Below, one piece after another: positions 8,345-20,531 of a DNA stretch of 64,000 nt. Position 1 is the stretch's first letter, and each line of letters begins with the position of its first letter. Source of the DNA: Streptomyces sp. CB02923 (GTDB lineage: Bacteria > Actinomycetota > Actinomycetes > Streptomycetales > Streptomycetaceae); assembly GCF_001905005.1 (NCBI RefSeq), contig NZ_LWKZ01000028.1:124001-188000 (forward strand), in the 5' to 3' direction. The position numbers and the translations under genes were made by a program. The notes below the pieces were generated by a model. The model made no database searches and was not told where the DNA came from. It saw only the letters and a list, made by a program, of their open reading frames with translations.

Positions 8345-8914
8345 ATGACCACGGATCACCCGCGCCCCCGCACCGACGTCGTCGTCCTGAACGGCGGCTC
8401 CAGCTCCGGCACTTCGAGCCTGATACGGCAGCTCCAGGAGGTCCTGCCCCGGCCCTGGCTGACGTTCGGCGTCGACTCCTTCATCGAGGCACTGCCACCG
8501 TCGCTCGTCGTACCGGAGGCGTCCGCCACCGCACCGGGCCTCGGCCTCGCCCCCGACGGCAGCATCACCGTCGGGCCGGTCTTCCGCGCCCTCCAGGACG
8601 ACTGGCGCCAGGGCGTCGCGGCCGTCGCCCGCGCGGGCACCGGCGTCCTCCTCGACGAGGTCTTCCTCGGCGGCGCCGCCTCCCAGGAGCCGTGGCGCCG
8701 CGCGCTGGAGGGCCTGTCGGTGCTGTGGGTCGGCGTGCGCTGCACCCCGGAGGCGGCCGCCGCCCGCGAGGCGGCGCGCGGCGACCGGGTCACCGGCATG
8801 GCCGCGTCCCAGGCGGAACTGGTGCACCGGGGTGTCACCTACGACGTCGAGGTCGACACCACCGCCGCCGATGCCGTCACCTGCGCACGGCAGATCGCCG
8901 CACACGTGGTGTGA
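8345..8914 (+). CDS. chloramphenicol phosphotransferase-like kinase
   Basis: This 189-residue protein aligns by eye along its whole length with Streptomyces chloramphenicol 3-O-phosphotransferase. It has LNGGSSSGTSSLI at the P-loop (about 16), FGVDSFIEALP with the expected catalytic Asp near 40, LLDEVFLGGAASQEPWR, LWVGVRC, ARGDRVTGMAASQAELVH and YDVEVDTT. The P-loop Lys of GxxxxGK[ST] is replaced by Thr (GTS), so nucleotide binding may differ. Chloramphenicol resistance should not be assumed, because many family members act on unknown small molecules. It follows the DUF2079 gene closely and could be co-transcribed. Confidence 0.85.
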   Translation: MTTDHPRPRTDVVVLNGGSSSGTSSLIRQLQEVLPRPWLTFGVDSFIEALPPSLVVPEASATAPGLGLAPDGSITVGPVFRALQDDWRQGVAAVARAGTGVLLDEVFLGGAASQEPWRRALEGLSVLWVGVRCTPEAAAAREAARGDRVTGMAASQAELVHRGVTYDVEVDTTAADAVTCARQIAAHVV

Positions 8915-8930
8915 GGGCGGCCCGTACCGC

Positions 8931-9518
8931 TCACTGCCAGTGCGGGCGCCCGCTCTGCATCTCGCAGCTCAGGGTGGCGCCGTGGGCGTCCTTCGTGGTC
9001 AGACCGAGGTGGGCCTTCTTGCAGAACTGGCCGCGGCGGTAGTGGTTGCCGGACGGCGCGAGGATGACCCCGCTCGACGCGTCGCTGCCGGAACCACCGG
9101 AACCGGAGCCGGAACCTGAGCCCGAACCGGAGCCAGAGCCCGAACCGGAGCCAGAGCCCGAACCGGAGTCGGAGCCGGAGCCCGAACCGGAGCCGCCGGA
9201 GGACCCGGACCCCGATCCCCCGGAAGTGCCGCCGGAGCCTCCCGAACCCCCGCCGTCCCCGTACGCCTTGCGCGTCGGCACCGGAGCGGCGGCCCGCGTC
9301 GGCGCGGGCGGCTCGCTGGTCTCCGGCGTGGCCGACAGGGTGGGACCGGCGCTCTCCGACGGGGAGGAGGACGGCGAAGGCGACGCGGTTGCGGAGGCGG
9401 TCGGTGTCGCCGTGCCGCCCTTGCCGTCCGCGGCCTCCGGCGTACAGCCGGAGAGGGCGACCAGCGCCGCGGTCATCAGAGCAGCGGCGGACAGGGCGGC
9501 ACGGCGGGGTCTTATCAC
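8931..9518 (-). CDS. lipoprotein with Gly-Ser repeat spacer and small Cys-containing C-terminal domain
   Basis: The 195-residue protein begins at GTG and has a lipoprotein signal (lipobox LSGC near residue 25). A Ser/Thr/Pro-rich segment follows, then about 50 residues of Gly-Ser repeat (roughly 88-145) encoded by an 18-bp minisatellite. A compact C-terminus (GNHYRRGQFCKKAHLGLTT...LSCEM) has two cysteines that could form a disulfide. The spacer probably holds the C-terminal domain away from the membrane, across the wall. The function of that domain is unknown. It converges on the CPT-like gene with only 16 bp between stops. Confidence 0.8.
   Translation of the reverse strand: MIRPRRAALSAAALMTAALVALSGCTPEAADGKGGTATPTASATASPSPSSSPSESAGPTLSATPETSEPPAPTRAAAPVPTRKAYGDGGGSGGSGGTSGGSGSGSSGGSGSGSGSDSGSGSGSGSGSGSGSGSGSGSGSGGSGSDASSGVILAPSGNHYRRGQFCKKAHLGLTTKDAHGATLSCEMQSGRPHWQ
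9118..9195. repeat. 18-bp minisatellite encoding the Gly-Ser spacer
   Basis: Copies of GAGCCCGAACCGGAGCCA run from 9118, the first two exact (9118-9135 and 9136-9153) and later ones degenerate. Repeat number should vary between strains and would change only spacer length. Confidence 0.7.
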
Positions 9519-9683
9519 GGCAGGAACGTCCAGTTCGCTGGAAGGGCTGCCGCGCGGGACTCACGCGGCAGCCAGACCATAGACCGATATCTCCCACCGG
9601 TCACCGCCAAGATGCCTGAATCGGGCAGAAGACGGCACAAGCGGTGCCATGCCGGGCCCCGGCCCGGGACCGGCGCCCCGCCG

Positions 9684-13223
<3,540 letters not shown>

Positions 13224-13430
13224 GAGAATGGCTTTTCCGTCCCGGTGAGGCGAACAACGCGAGCAGCCCGGCACGTGCGACGGGCCGGGTTTCAACAAGA
13301 GTACGACTCCCTGCTGACACCCGCGTTCCACTCGCCCCATCCCCCGGGCCGGGGCAGGCGCGAAGCGCGGTTCCGGTCGGCGCGCCCCCATGGAAGGGTG
13401 TTACGTACACGCAATAGCCGAGGGGGGCAC

Positions 13431-15359
13431 GTGAGCCACAGCAGCAGGGGACCGGGTCAGGACACGAGTGAGCGGCCGGACGGGGCGGCGGACCGGAGAC
13501 GGGGTGAGGGCGGGGGCGCCGTTTCCCCGGCGGACGCTCCCGCGCCCGCGGCGGATACTCCCTTATCCCCGGCGGATGCCCCCTTACCCCCGGCGGACCC
13601 TCCCGTGGCCCCGGCGGACCCGCCCATACCCCCGGCGCCCCGCACGGCCGCCCCGGCCAAGCGCGGCCGCGTCGTCGCCGCCCTGATGCTCTGTATGGCG
13701 CTCGCCGCCCTCGACTCCACCATCATCGCCACCGCCGTCCCGCAGATCGTCGGTGACCTCGGCGGCTTCGCCGTCTTCTCCTGGCTCTTCTCGGGCTACC
13801 TGCTCGCCGTCACCGTCACCCTGCCCGTCTACGGCAAGCTCTCCGACACCTTCGGCCGCAAGCCCATCCTCGTCACCGGCGTGATCATCTTCCTCGCCGG
13901 GTCGCTGCTGTGCGCGACCGCCTGGAACATGGCCTCCCTCATCGCCTTCCGCATCCTTCAGGGGCTCGGCGGCGGCGCTCTCCAGGGCACCGTCCAGACC
14001 GTCGCCGCCGACCTCTACCCGATGAAGGAACGCCCCAAGATCCAGGCCAAGCTGTCCACCGTCTGGGCGACCTCCTCGGTCGCCGGGCCCGCCCTCGGCG
14101 GCCTGCTCGCCGCGTACGCCGACTGGCGCTGGATCTTCCTGGTCAACCTGCCGGTGGGCGCCCTCGCCCTGTGGCTCGTCGTACGGCACTTCCGCGAATC
14201 GCTGCCCGCGCGCGAGCGCACCCGGCGCCCGCGCGTCGACTGGCCCGGCGCACTCGCGATCTTCGCCTGCGGCGGCCTGCTGCTGACCGCCCTCGTCCAG
14301 GGCGGCGTCGTCTGGCCCTGGCTCTCCGCGCCCTCACTGCTGCTCTTCGCGGGCAGCGCCGGGTGCGCCACCGCCACCGTCCTCATCGAACGCCGCGCCG
14401 CCGAACCGATCATCCCGGGCTGGGTCTGGCGCCGCCGTACGATCTCGGCCGTCAACCTCGCGCTCGGCGCCGTCGGACTCCTCATGGTCGCGCCGACCGT
14501 CTTCCTGCCCACCTACGCGCAGGCCGTCCTGGGCCTCGGCCCCATCGCCGCCGGATTCGTGCTGTCCACCATGACCCTGAGCTGGCCGGTCTCCTCCGCC
14601 CTGAGCAGTCACGTCTACAACCGCGTCGGCATCCGCGCCTGCTCCATGATCGGCATCGGCGCCGCCACGCTGGTGCTGCTCGCCTTCCCGCTGCTCCCCT
14701 ACCCGGGCGCCGCCTGGCAGCCCGCGCTGATCATGTTCGCGCTCGGCGCCGCCCTCGGAATCTTCCAGCTGCCCCTGATCATCGGCGTGCAGTCCTCGGT
14801 CGGCTTCGAGGAGCGCGGCACCGCGACCGCCTCGATCCTCTTCTGCCGCCAGGTCGGCCAGTGCGTCGGCGCGGCCCTCTTCGGCGCCGTCGCCAACGCC
14901 ACCCTCAACGGCCGCCTGGCCACCGCCCCCGCCGACATCCGGCCGGGCCTGCCCGGCGACCTGGACTCCGTCTCGCACGCCCTGGCCCGCGCGGGCACCC
15001 TCACCGACCGCGCCGCCGACTACCTGCGGCGTGCCGTGGACGCCACCGTCGACCACGTCTACATCGGAGCGGCCGTCGCCGCCGGCCTCGCCTTCCTCAT
15101 CCTGCTGCTGCTCGCACCGCGCCGCTTCCCCGTACACGGGGAGCCCGGCGACGCGTCGGGTACGCCCATTGAAGAGACCGGCACACCCCTTAAAGAGACC
15201 GGTACGCCCTTTAAAGAGACTGCCGCAGCGTCCGTCTCAGAGGCCGCCGCAGCGACTCCCTCAGAGACCGCCCCGGCGACTGCCTCAGAGACCGCCCCGG
15301 CGACTGCCTCAGAGTCCGCCCCGGCGACTGCCTCAGAGACAGCCAGGGGCAACGGCTGA
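13431..15359 (+). CDS. DHA2 (EmrB/QacA) family drug-efflux MFS transporter with two TTA codons
   Basis: The 642-residue protein has about 14 membrane segments from residue 84 on, and motif A GKLSDTFGRKPILVTG after TM2. TM1 contains LAALDSTIIATAVPQI, typical of DHA2 exporters. It likely exports small toxic or self-made compounds using proton-motive force. The N-terminus (about 20-80) is a Pro/Ala/Asp repeat and the C-terminus (about 580-640) has Thr/Glu repeats, so both ends are low-complexity and probably disordered. Two in-frame TTA codons fall at 13563-13565 (codon 45) and 13584-13586 (codon 52), so translation from this GTG would need the bldA tRNA. GAGGGGGG precedes the GTG. An internal start after the TTA codons cannot be excluded. 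Confidence 0.88.
   Translation: MSHSSRGPGQDTSERPDGAADRRRGEGGGAVSPADAPAPAADTPLSPADAPLPPADPPVAPADPPIPPAPRTAAPAKRGRVVAALMLCMALAALDSTIIATAVPQIVGDLGGFAVFSWLFSGYLLAVTVTLPVYGKLSDTFGRKPILVTGVIIFLAGSLLCATAWNMASLIAFRILQGLGGGALQGTVQTVAADLYPMKERPKIQAKLSTVWATSSVAGPALGGLLAAYADWRWIFLVNLPVGALALWLVVRHFRESLPARERTRRPRVDWPGALAIFACGGLLLTALVQGGVVWPWLSAPSLLLFAGSAGCATATVLIERRAAEPIIPGWVWRRRTISAVNLALGAVGLLMVAPTVFLPTYAQAVLGLGPIAAGFVLSTMTLSWPVSSALSSHVYNRVGIRACSMIGIGAATLVLLAFPLLPYPGAAWQPALIMFALGAALGIFQLPLIIGVQSSVGFEERGTATASILFCRQVGQCVGAALFGAVANATLNGRLATAPADIRPGLPGDLDSVSHALARAGTLTDRAADYLRRAVDATVDHVYIGAAVAAGLAFLILLLLAPRRFPVHGEPGDASGTPIEETGTPLKETGTPFKETAAASVSEAAAATPSETAPATASETAPATASESAPATASETARGNG
15264..15335 (+). repeat. 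24-bp coding tandem repeat (ETAPATAS)
   Basis: Three near-identical 24-bp units (15264, 15288 and 15312) encode ETAPATAS/ESAPATAS at the transporter C-terminus. Just upstream, three diverged 21-bp units encode GT-P-(I/L/F)-(E/K)-ET. Confidence 0.75.
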
Positions 15360-15424
15360 CAGGGCGCCCGCCGGGGAAGGGCGCTCGGCTCCCGCCGCCG
15401 TCCCCGCCGGGCTCGCGGCCCGTA

Positions 15425-16693
15425 TCACTGCTGTTCCCCGGGCAGCCGCGGCAGCTGTGTCTCCAGCGTGTCCTCGTTGTCGGGGTCCACCGGCGCGCGC
15501 GTGTCGGCCGCCGCGCCGGAACCGGACACCGCGGCCTCCTCGACCGCACCGGCCGTACCGGCCTGCGCGGTTTCCACGGCCTGCGCGGTTTCCACGGCCT
15601 GCGCGGCTTCACCCGTTCCAGCGGCTTCACCGGACCCGGCACCCGCCGCGTCCTCCGCCGCGCCACCGGCCTTCTCCAGCAGCACCGTGCCGCCTTCCGC
15701 ACTCGTCGTGGCCCCCGCACCCACAGCAGCGTCCCCGGCATCCCCGGCATCCCCGGCATCCCCGGCGCCCCCGGTGCCCTCGGCCGCCGTGCCGTCCGCC
15801 GCCGGCTCGTCCTCGTCCGGCGCCTTGCCCGTCAGGGCCGCCAGCGTGTTGCGGACGTGCGTCATGTGCTCGCGCACCTTCTCGCGCCGCTCCCCGTGCT
15901 CACGCAGCGTCCGCTCGGTGGCCCGCTCGACCCGCTCCACCTCGACCCTGGCCTGCGCCAGCAGGTCGGCCGCACGCGCCTCGGCGTCCTCGTCGCGGTG
16001 CCGCGCCGCCTCCTCGGCCTCCGCGAGGAGCCGCTCCGACTCGGCGACCCTGGCCCGGCCCAGCTCCTCCAGCTCCGCCACCCGCTGTTCGAGGTCGGCC
16101 TCCTGCGCGGCGAGGTCCCGGCCGGCCGCCTCCCACTCCTCGGTCTGCTCCTGGTCCAGCTCCCGCAGCATCCCGGTGGTGCGCTGCTCCATCTCGTGCA
16201 GCGCGTCCGCGGCCGCGGTCCGCCACTGCCCGGCGTCCTTGACGGCCGCGGCCTCGGCGCCGTCCGCCTCGGCCCACGCCGCCTCGACCGCACGGCGCGC
16301 CCGGTCCTCGGTCTCGTCCCGCAGCTCCTGCGACGCCCGGTCCGCGGCCTCCTGGATCTGCCGCCCGTACGCCTCGGCCTCCTCGCGCGCCCGCTCGGCA
16401 GCCTCCTCGGCCTCCGTGCGCAGCCGCGCCGCCTCGGACTCCGCCGTCGTCAGGATCAGCCGCGCCTGGTCGCCCAGCGACTCGTACGTCTGCGGCGGCA
16501 GCTGCCGTACGTACTCCTGCAGCTCCGCCAGCTCGGCCGTCATCTCGTTGGCGAGGACCGTCAGCCGGGCGGCGCGCTCCCAGCAGGAGTCCCGGTCGAC
16601 CGAGAGCCCTTCCACCCGGCGGTCGACATCCCCGGGACGGTAGCCACGTCCTCGTACGATCTCGAACCCATGAGGCGAAACCGATGCACTCAT
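15425..16693 (-). CDS. DivIVA-like coiled-coil protein (Streptomyces 'cellulose-binding protein' type)
   Basis: The 422-residue protein opens with a short conserved segment (FEIVRGRGYRPGDVDRRVEG) like the DivIVA N-terminal targeting region. A long, highly charged coiled coil follows (about 45-290, rich in EAEEAAERAREEAEA-type heptads). An acidic Ala/Gly/Glu tail ends it, including a GDAGDAGDAGDA repeat. Proteins of this type form cytoskeletal assemblies that organise polar growth or the envelope in actinomycetes; the older 'cellulose-binding' name is probably misleading. It lies 109 bp downstream of an LCP cell-wall gene on the same strand, consistent with an envelope role. Confidence 0.85.
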   Translation of the reverse strand: MSASVSPHGFEIVRGRGYRPGDVDRRVEGLSVDRDSCWERAARLTVLANEMTAELAELQEYVRQLPPQTYESLGDQARLILTTAESEAARLRTEAEEAAERAREEAEAYGRQIQEAADRASQELRDETEDRARRAVEAAWAEADGAEAAAVKDAGQWRTAAADALHEMEQRTTGMLRELDQEQTEEWEAAGRDLAAQEADLEQRVAELEELGRARVAESERLLAEAEEAARHRDEDAEARAADLLAQARVEVERVERATERTLREHGERREKVREHMTHVRNTLAALTGKAPDEDEPAADGTAAEGTGGAGDAGDAGDAGDAAVGAGATTSAEGGTVLLEKAGGAAEDAAGAGSGEAAGTGEAAQAVETAQAVETAQAGTAGAVEEAAVSGSGAAADTRAPVDPDNEDTLETQLPRLPGEQQ

Positions 16694-16802
16694 CCCTCAA
16701 GCCCCTCTCCGACGTGCGGCGCGATTCCGCGCACATCTTTCTGGATCGATTCGAAGCGACCGTTACGCGACACTCCGCCCCTTTCCATCGTCCAAGGATG
16801 CG

Positions 16803-17864
16803 TCAATTGTTGCCAGAAGTCGGAATCGGGACATCTTCACGGAGCGCCTGGAAGAGCCGCCGCGCTCCCTGCTCGTCCCACTCCACCACATCACCGAGAC
16901 CACCCAGGTTCACCCCTGGGTTCGCCACCGGAACGGTGGTCGCCGCACCCGCCCCGTCCGCGATCTTCTTCATCGACCAGCCCAGGCGCGCCAGGTCCAA
17001 CACCCCCGCCTCCCGGTCCACCGTCAGCGCCGACAGCGCCGCGTCCAGCGCCGGGACCAGCGCGAACGGGTTGAGCAGCACACCGGCCCCGAGCATCTTG
17101 TCGCCGAGCGCGCCGATCAGCTGCCGCTGCCGCCTGACCCGGCCCAGGTCACCCTCCGGATCCGTATAACGCGCCCGTACGTACGCAAGTGCCCGCACTC
17201 CGTCCATCTCCTGGCATCCCGCCCGGAAGTCCGCACCCGACTTCTCATCCTTGAGCGGTTTGTCCAGGCACATCCGTACCCCGCCGAGGGCGTCCACCAC
17301 CTTCACGAAGCCCAGGAAATCCACCTCGGCGTAGCGTTCGATCCGCAGCCCCGTCGCCTGCTCCACGGTACGGGTCAGCAGCTTCGGTCCGCCCTCGGCG
17401 AACGCCACGTTCACCTTGTTCCGGCCGTGGCCCGGCACCGCCACGTAGCTGTCCCGCGGCAGACTCACCAGGTAGGGGCCGCTGTCCCCGTGGTGCAGCA
17501 CCATGATCGTGTCGGTGTTCAGCCCCCGGTCGTTGCCGACGTGCAGCTGCTTCCGCTGCTCGGGCGTGAGGCTCTCGCGGCTGTCCGAACCGACCAGCAG
17601 CCAGTTCGTGCCCTTGCCCGGCGACGGCCTGCCGGTGTAGTCGGCGACAGCGTCGGTACGGCGCGCCTGCTCGCCCGCCCAGACGTACAGCGCCACACCA
17701 CCCGCCACCGCCAGCACCACCAGAACCAGCAGCACCAGCGCGATCCGCTTCGGCCACGACAGCCGCCGCCGGCCGCGCGGACGGCGGCCCCCGCGCCCCG
17801 ACCGGTACAGCGTCGACGTACCCTCCGGCGACGGAGGCTGCGACGACCACGACGGCTGACCCAT
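16803..17864 (-). CDS. LytR-CpsA-Psr (LCP) family cell-wall ligase
   Basis: The 353-residue protein has a basic cytoplasmic N-terminus, one membrane segment (about 40-62, IALVLLVLVVLAVAGGVALY) and an extracytoplasmic LCP domain. Characteristic motifs are LLVGSDSRE, NTDTIMVLH, SLPRDSYVAVPG and RVRRQRQLIGAL. LCP enzymes transfer polyprenyl-pyrophosphate-linked glycopolymers onto peptidoglycan. The gene starts 78 bp after the stop of the toxin/immunity-type gene and could be the distal member of that transcript. Confidence 0.92.
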   Translation of the reverse strand: MGQPSWSSQPPSPEGTSTLYRSGRGGRRPRGRRRLSWPKRIALVLLVLVVLAVAGGVALYVWAGEQARRTDAVADYTGRPSPGKGTNWLLVGSDSRESLTPEQRKQLHVGNDRGLNTDTIMVLHHGDSGPYLVSLPRDSYVAVPGHGRNKVNVAFAEGGPKLLTRTVEQATGLRIERYAEVDFLGFVKVVDALGGVRMCLDKPLKDEKSGADFRAGCQEMDGVRALAYVRARYTDPEGDLGRVRRQRQLIGALGDKMLGAGVLLNPFALVPALDAALSALTVDREAGVLDLARLGWSMKKIADGAGAATTVPVANPGVNLGGLGDVVEWDEQGARRLFQALREDVPIPTSGNN

Positions 17865-17942
17865 ATACGAAGGATCATGGCGACCCGCCCGTCCCGCAGG
17901 TCGAGCGCCGCCGGAGGCGGCACGGGCGGTACCGGCAGTGCC

Positions 17943-20525
17943 CTACAGCAGCCCGTCCCACATCTGTTCGAGCAGCACCGACCACCACGTCTCCGGCGAC
18001 CCCAGCGCCGGCGCGTCCAGCGCCACCAGCTGCGCCTGGAAGTCCACCGTCCAGCGCCCCGCCTGCTCCGGCGTCAGCCCGTACCGCAGCCGCCACATCC
18101 GGCCCAGCATCGCCATGCACCGCACGAACTCCGGCAGCCCGCTGTTCACGAACTGCGGCACCGCCGGCTGCCCGCCGGGCCCCTGCGCGGCACCGTCCAA
18201 CGGCACCGCCACGATGTGCGCCGTCCCGTACTGCACACACAGCTGCCGGCCGAAGTCGTTGCCCATGACCAGGTACGACCCCGCGTCGGCCGCCGGCCGC
18301 ACCCCGCGCTCCGCCGCCAGCTCCGCCAGCGTCGGCACCGGACGGCCCGGCTGCGCCTGCGCCCAGAAGAACGGCCCGAAGTCCACCGGCAGCCCCGCCC
18401 ACACCAGCGTCTGCGCCACCACCTCCGGCACCCCGTGCCGGGACACCGCCCGCTGGTCGAAACGGAAGACACCCTGCGGGCCGAACGACTGCTCCAGCTC
18501 CTGCCCGAACACCTGCGGCGGCACCGGCGGCACCGGCTGCACCTGGGACGGATGCGGCAACGGCGCCCGCACCGGCGCAGGCCGCGCCGGACCGTCCGCC
18601 ACCTGGTGCAACTCACCCTGGTGCTCCACCAGATGCCGCACACCCTGCTGACGCGAGGCGTGCTCCGTCCCGTACGCCGCGGTATGGCTGATACGCACCT
18701 GCGGCCACGTCTCACGGACCATCCGCGCGCAGTACCCGCCCGGCAGGGCACACGACTCCAGCTCCGTGTGCAGCTCCAGCACCTGCTGCGGCGGGATGTT
18801 CATACCGCGCAGCTCGTGCAGCAGCTGCCACTCCGGATGCGGGGTGCCCGGCGCGGACCGCCGCACGATCTTCTGCTCCGACCCGTCCGGCGCGCGGTAG
18901 CTCAGTACGGCCATGTAGCCGGGACCGACGGTCGGCTGCCCGGACGGCGGCGCCTGCGGATAGCCGTACGAGCCGGAGGCCGGCGGCGCGGCGGGCGGCT
19001 GCGCGACCGGGCCGGACGCGGGCGGGCCCGGAGCGGCAGGCGGACCGGACGCGGGCGGGCCCGGAACGGCAGGCGGCTGCGCACCCGGGCCCGGCACGGC
19101 CGGACCGCCCGCACCGTCGGCCAGCATCGTCGCCGCCGCATGCACACCGCCACCGGGACCACCGGACGGCGGCGCGGCCGGAGGGGCGGACGGAGGCGGC
19201 GGCGGGCCGCCCGCGTCACCGGACGCCGTCGGCTTGCCGGGCACACCAGGAGCCTTCGGAGCACCGGGCGGGCCGGGCGGACCGGGCGGCCCGCCCGGGG
19301 GCGCGACGGGCGGCGGCACGCCGGGGCCACCCGGACCACCGGCACCCGCCGCGTCCGACGCGAGCACCGCACCACCGGCCAGCATCGTCGCCGCCGCGTG
19401 CACACCACAACCGGGAGCACCGGACGGCGGCGCGGGCGGACCCTGGTCCGCTCCGGCGGCAGCCGGGTCCGGGCCGTCCACGGCGCTGAGATCCACCTGG
19501 TCCGCGTCGAGCTGCGAGACGAACTGCGTCGGAACGTACCCCCCGGCCGGAGCGGCGGCGGGCGGCGCGGCCTCGTCCGGGCCACCCCCCGGCGGCGCGG
19601 ACGGCGGCGGAGGCGGCGCACCGGGCCCCTCCGCCGCACCCGGCCCGCTGGCGGGCCCCGCGTACGCAGGGGGCGGCGGCACATCGGCGATCGGCGGCCC
19701 GGACGGCGGCGGCAGCTCGGCCAGCCCCGCACCGTCCGCATCGCCGGGGAGCGGCCCGGCCGCGTCCACCGGCCCGGTGGGCCCCGGCCCGTCCACCGGC
19801 TGCGCCATCATCGTCCGCGGCAACCGGTAGCCGCCCGCGATCAGTTCCGTCTCGGCCTCGGCCTCCGCACCCGGCAAAGGCGCGTCCTCGTCGTCGAACC
19901 CGGCGAGCGGCGGCGCGAAGACCGTCGCGGGCAGCCCCACCGAACGGTCGTCCGCGTCCTCGTCCGCCCGGATGTCCGTACCCGCCCACGGCGCGGCGTC
20001 GACCGGCTCGTCCTGCACGGAGGGGACCTGATCCGGCGCCGAAGGGACCTGATCAGGTACGGAAGAAACCTGATCCGATACGTCCGAACCCGTGCCCGAA
20101 CCCGAAGCCGGGCCCGAACCCGCCCCCCGGCCCGCATCCGGCCGCCGGTCCGCCATCCCGATCTGGTCCGCCGCCTCCTGCAGCCACTCCGGCGGCGTCA
20201 ACAGGAACGACGTCGCCTCCAGATCGATCCGCTGCGGCGCGGCCTCCGCCACGGCGGCGTCCGCCACCGCGCCGTACTCCTCCTCGTACCGCCGGATCAC
20301 CTCACCCACCGGCAGCCCCGGCCACAGCGTCGTCTCCCCGCTGTCCCGCGCGATCACCAGCCGGGCCCGGCCACCGTCCGTGGTCGGCCCTCCCGCACGG
20401 TCCTCCGCCCAGGCCACGAAACCCAGATCGAACTCCCGCACCCGCACCTCACGCTGGAACGGCCCCGGCACCTCACCGTTGACCCAGCGCTCCGCACGCT
20501 CCTGCGCCTGCGCGAACGTCACCAC
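17943..20525 (-). CDS. multidomain protein: YrhB-like N-terminus, deaminase-like core, SUKH-4 immunity domain
   Basis: This 860-residue protein has four parts. Residues 1-90 (EFDLGFVAWAED, LVIARDSGETTLWPGLPVGE) resemble the small YrhB/Imm35 immunity fold. Residues about 110-530 are Pro/Gly/Ala-rich and low-complexity. Residues about 540-630 carry the pattern of XOO_2897-like nucleic-acid deaminases: HPEWQLLHEL near 562 supplies HxE, and ELESCALPGGYC (592-598) supplies the Cys pair for zinc. Residues about 640-860 match SUKH-4 immunity domains (GLPVDFGPFFW, VPQFVNSGLPEFVRCMAML). So an effector-type domain and immunity-type domains sit in one polypeptide. No signal peptide, WXG, LXG or RHS delivery module is present. 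It begins 6 bp after the WHH-SMI1 gene, so the two form an operon. Domain names are by-eye assignments; SUKH-4 is the most secure. Confidence 0.75.
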   Translation of the reverse strand: MVTFAQAQERAERWVNGEVPGPFQREVRVREFDLGFVAWAEDRAGGPTTDGGRARLVIARDSGETTLWPGLPVGEVIRRYEEEYGAVADAAVAEAAPQRIDLEATSFLLTPPEWLQEAADQIGMADRRPDAGRGAGSGPASGSGTGSDVSDQVSSVPDQVPSAPDQVPSVQDEPVDAAPWAGTDIRADEDADDRSVGLPATVFAPPLAGFDDEDAPLPGAEAEAETELIAGGYRLPRTMMAQPVDGPGPTGPVDAAGPLPGDADGAGLAELPPPSGPPIADVPPPPAYAGPASGPGAAEGPGAPPPPPSAPPGGGPDEAAPPAAAPAGGYVPTQFVSQLDADQVDLSAVDGPDPAAAGADQGPPAPPSGAPGCGVHAAATMLAGGAVLASDAAGAGGPGGPGVPPPVAPPGGPPGPPGPPGAPKAPGVPGKPTASGDAGGPPPPPSAPPAAPPSGGPGGGVHAAATMLADGAGGPAVPGPGAQPPAVPGPPASGPPAAPGPPASGPVAQPPAAPPASGSYGYPQAPPSGQPTVGPGYMAVLSYRAPDGSEQKIVRRSAPGTPHPEWQLLHELRGMNIPPQQVLELHTELESCALPGGYCARMVRETWPQVRISHTAAYGTEHASRQQGVRHLVEHQGELHQVADGPARPAPVRAPLPHPSQVQPVPPVPPQVFGQELEQSFGPQGVFRFDQRAVSRHGVPEVVAQTLVWAGLPVDFGPFFWAQAQPGRPVPTLAELAAERGVRPAADAGSYLVMGNDFGRQLCVQYGTAHIVAVPLDGAAQGPGGQPAVPQFVNSGLPEFVRCMAMLGRMWRLRYGLTPEQAGRWTVDFQAQLVALDAPALGSPETWWSVLLEQMWDGLL

Positions 20526-20531
20526 CGCGCC

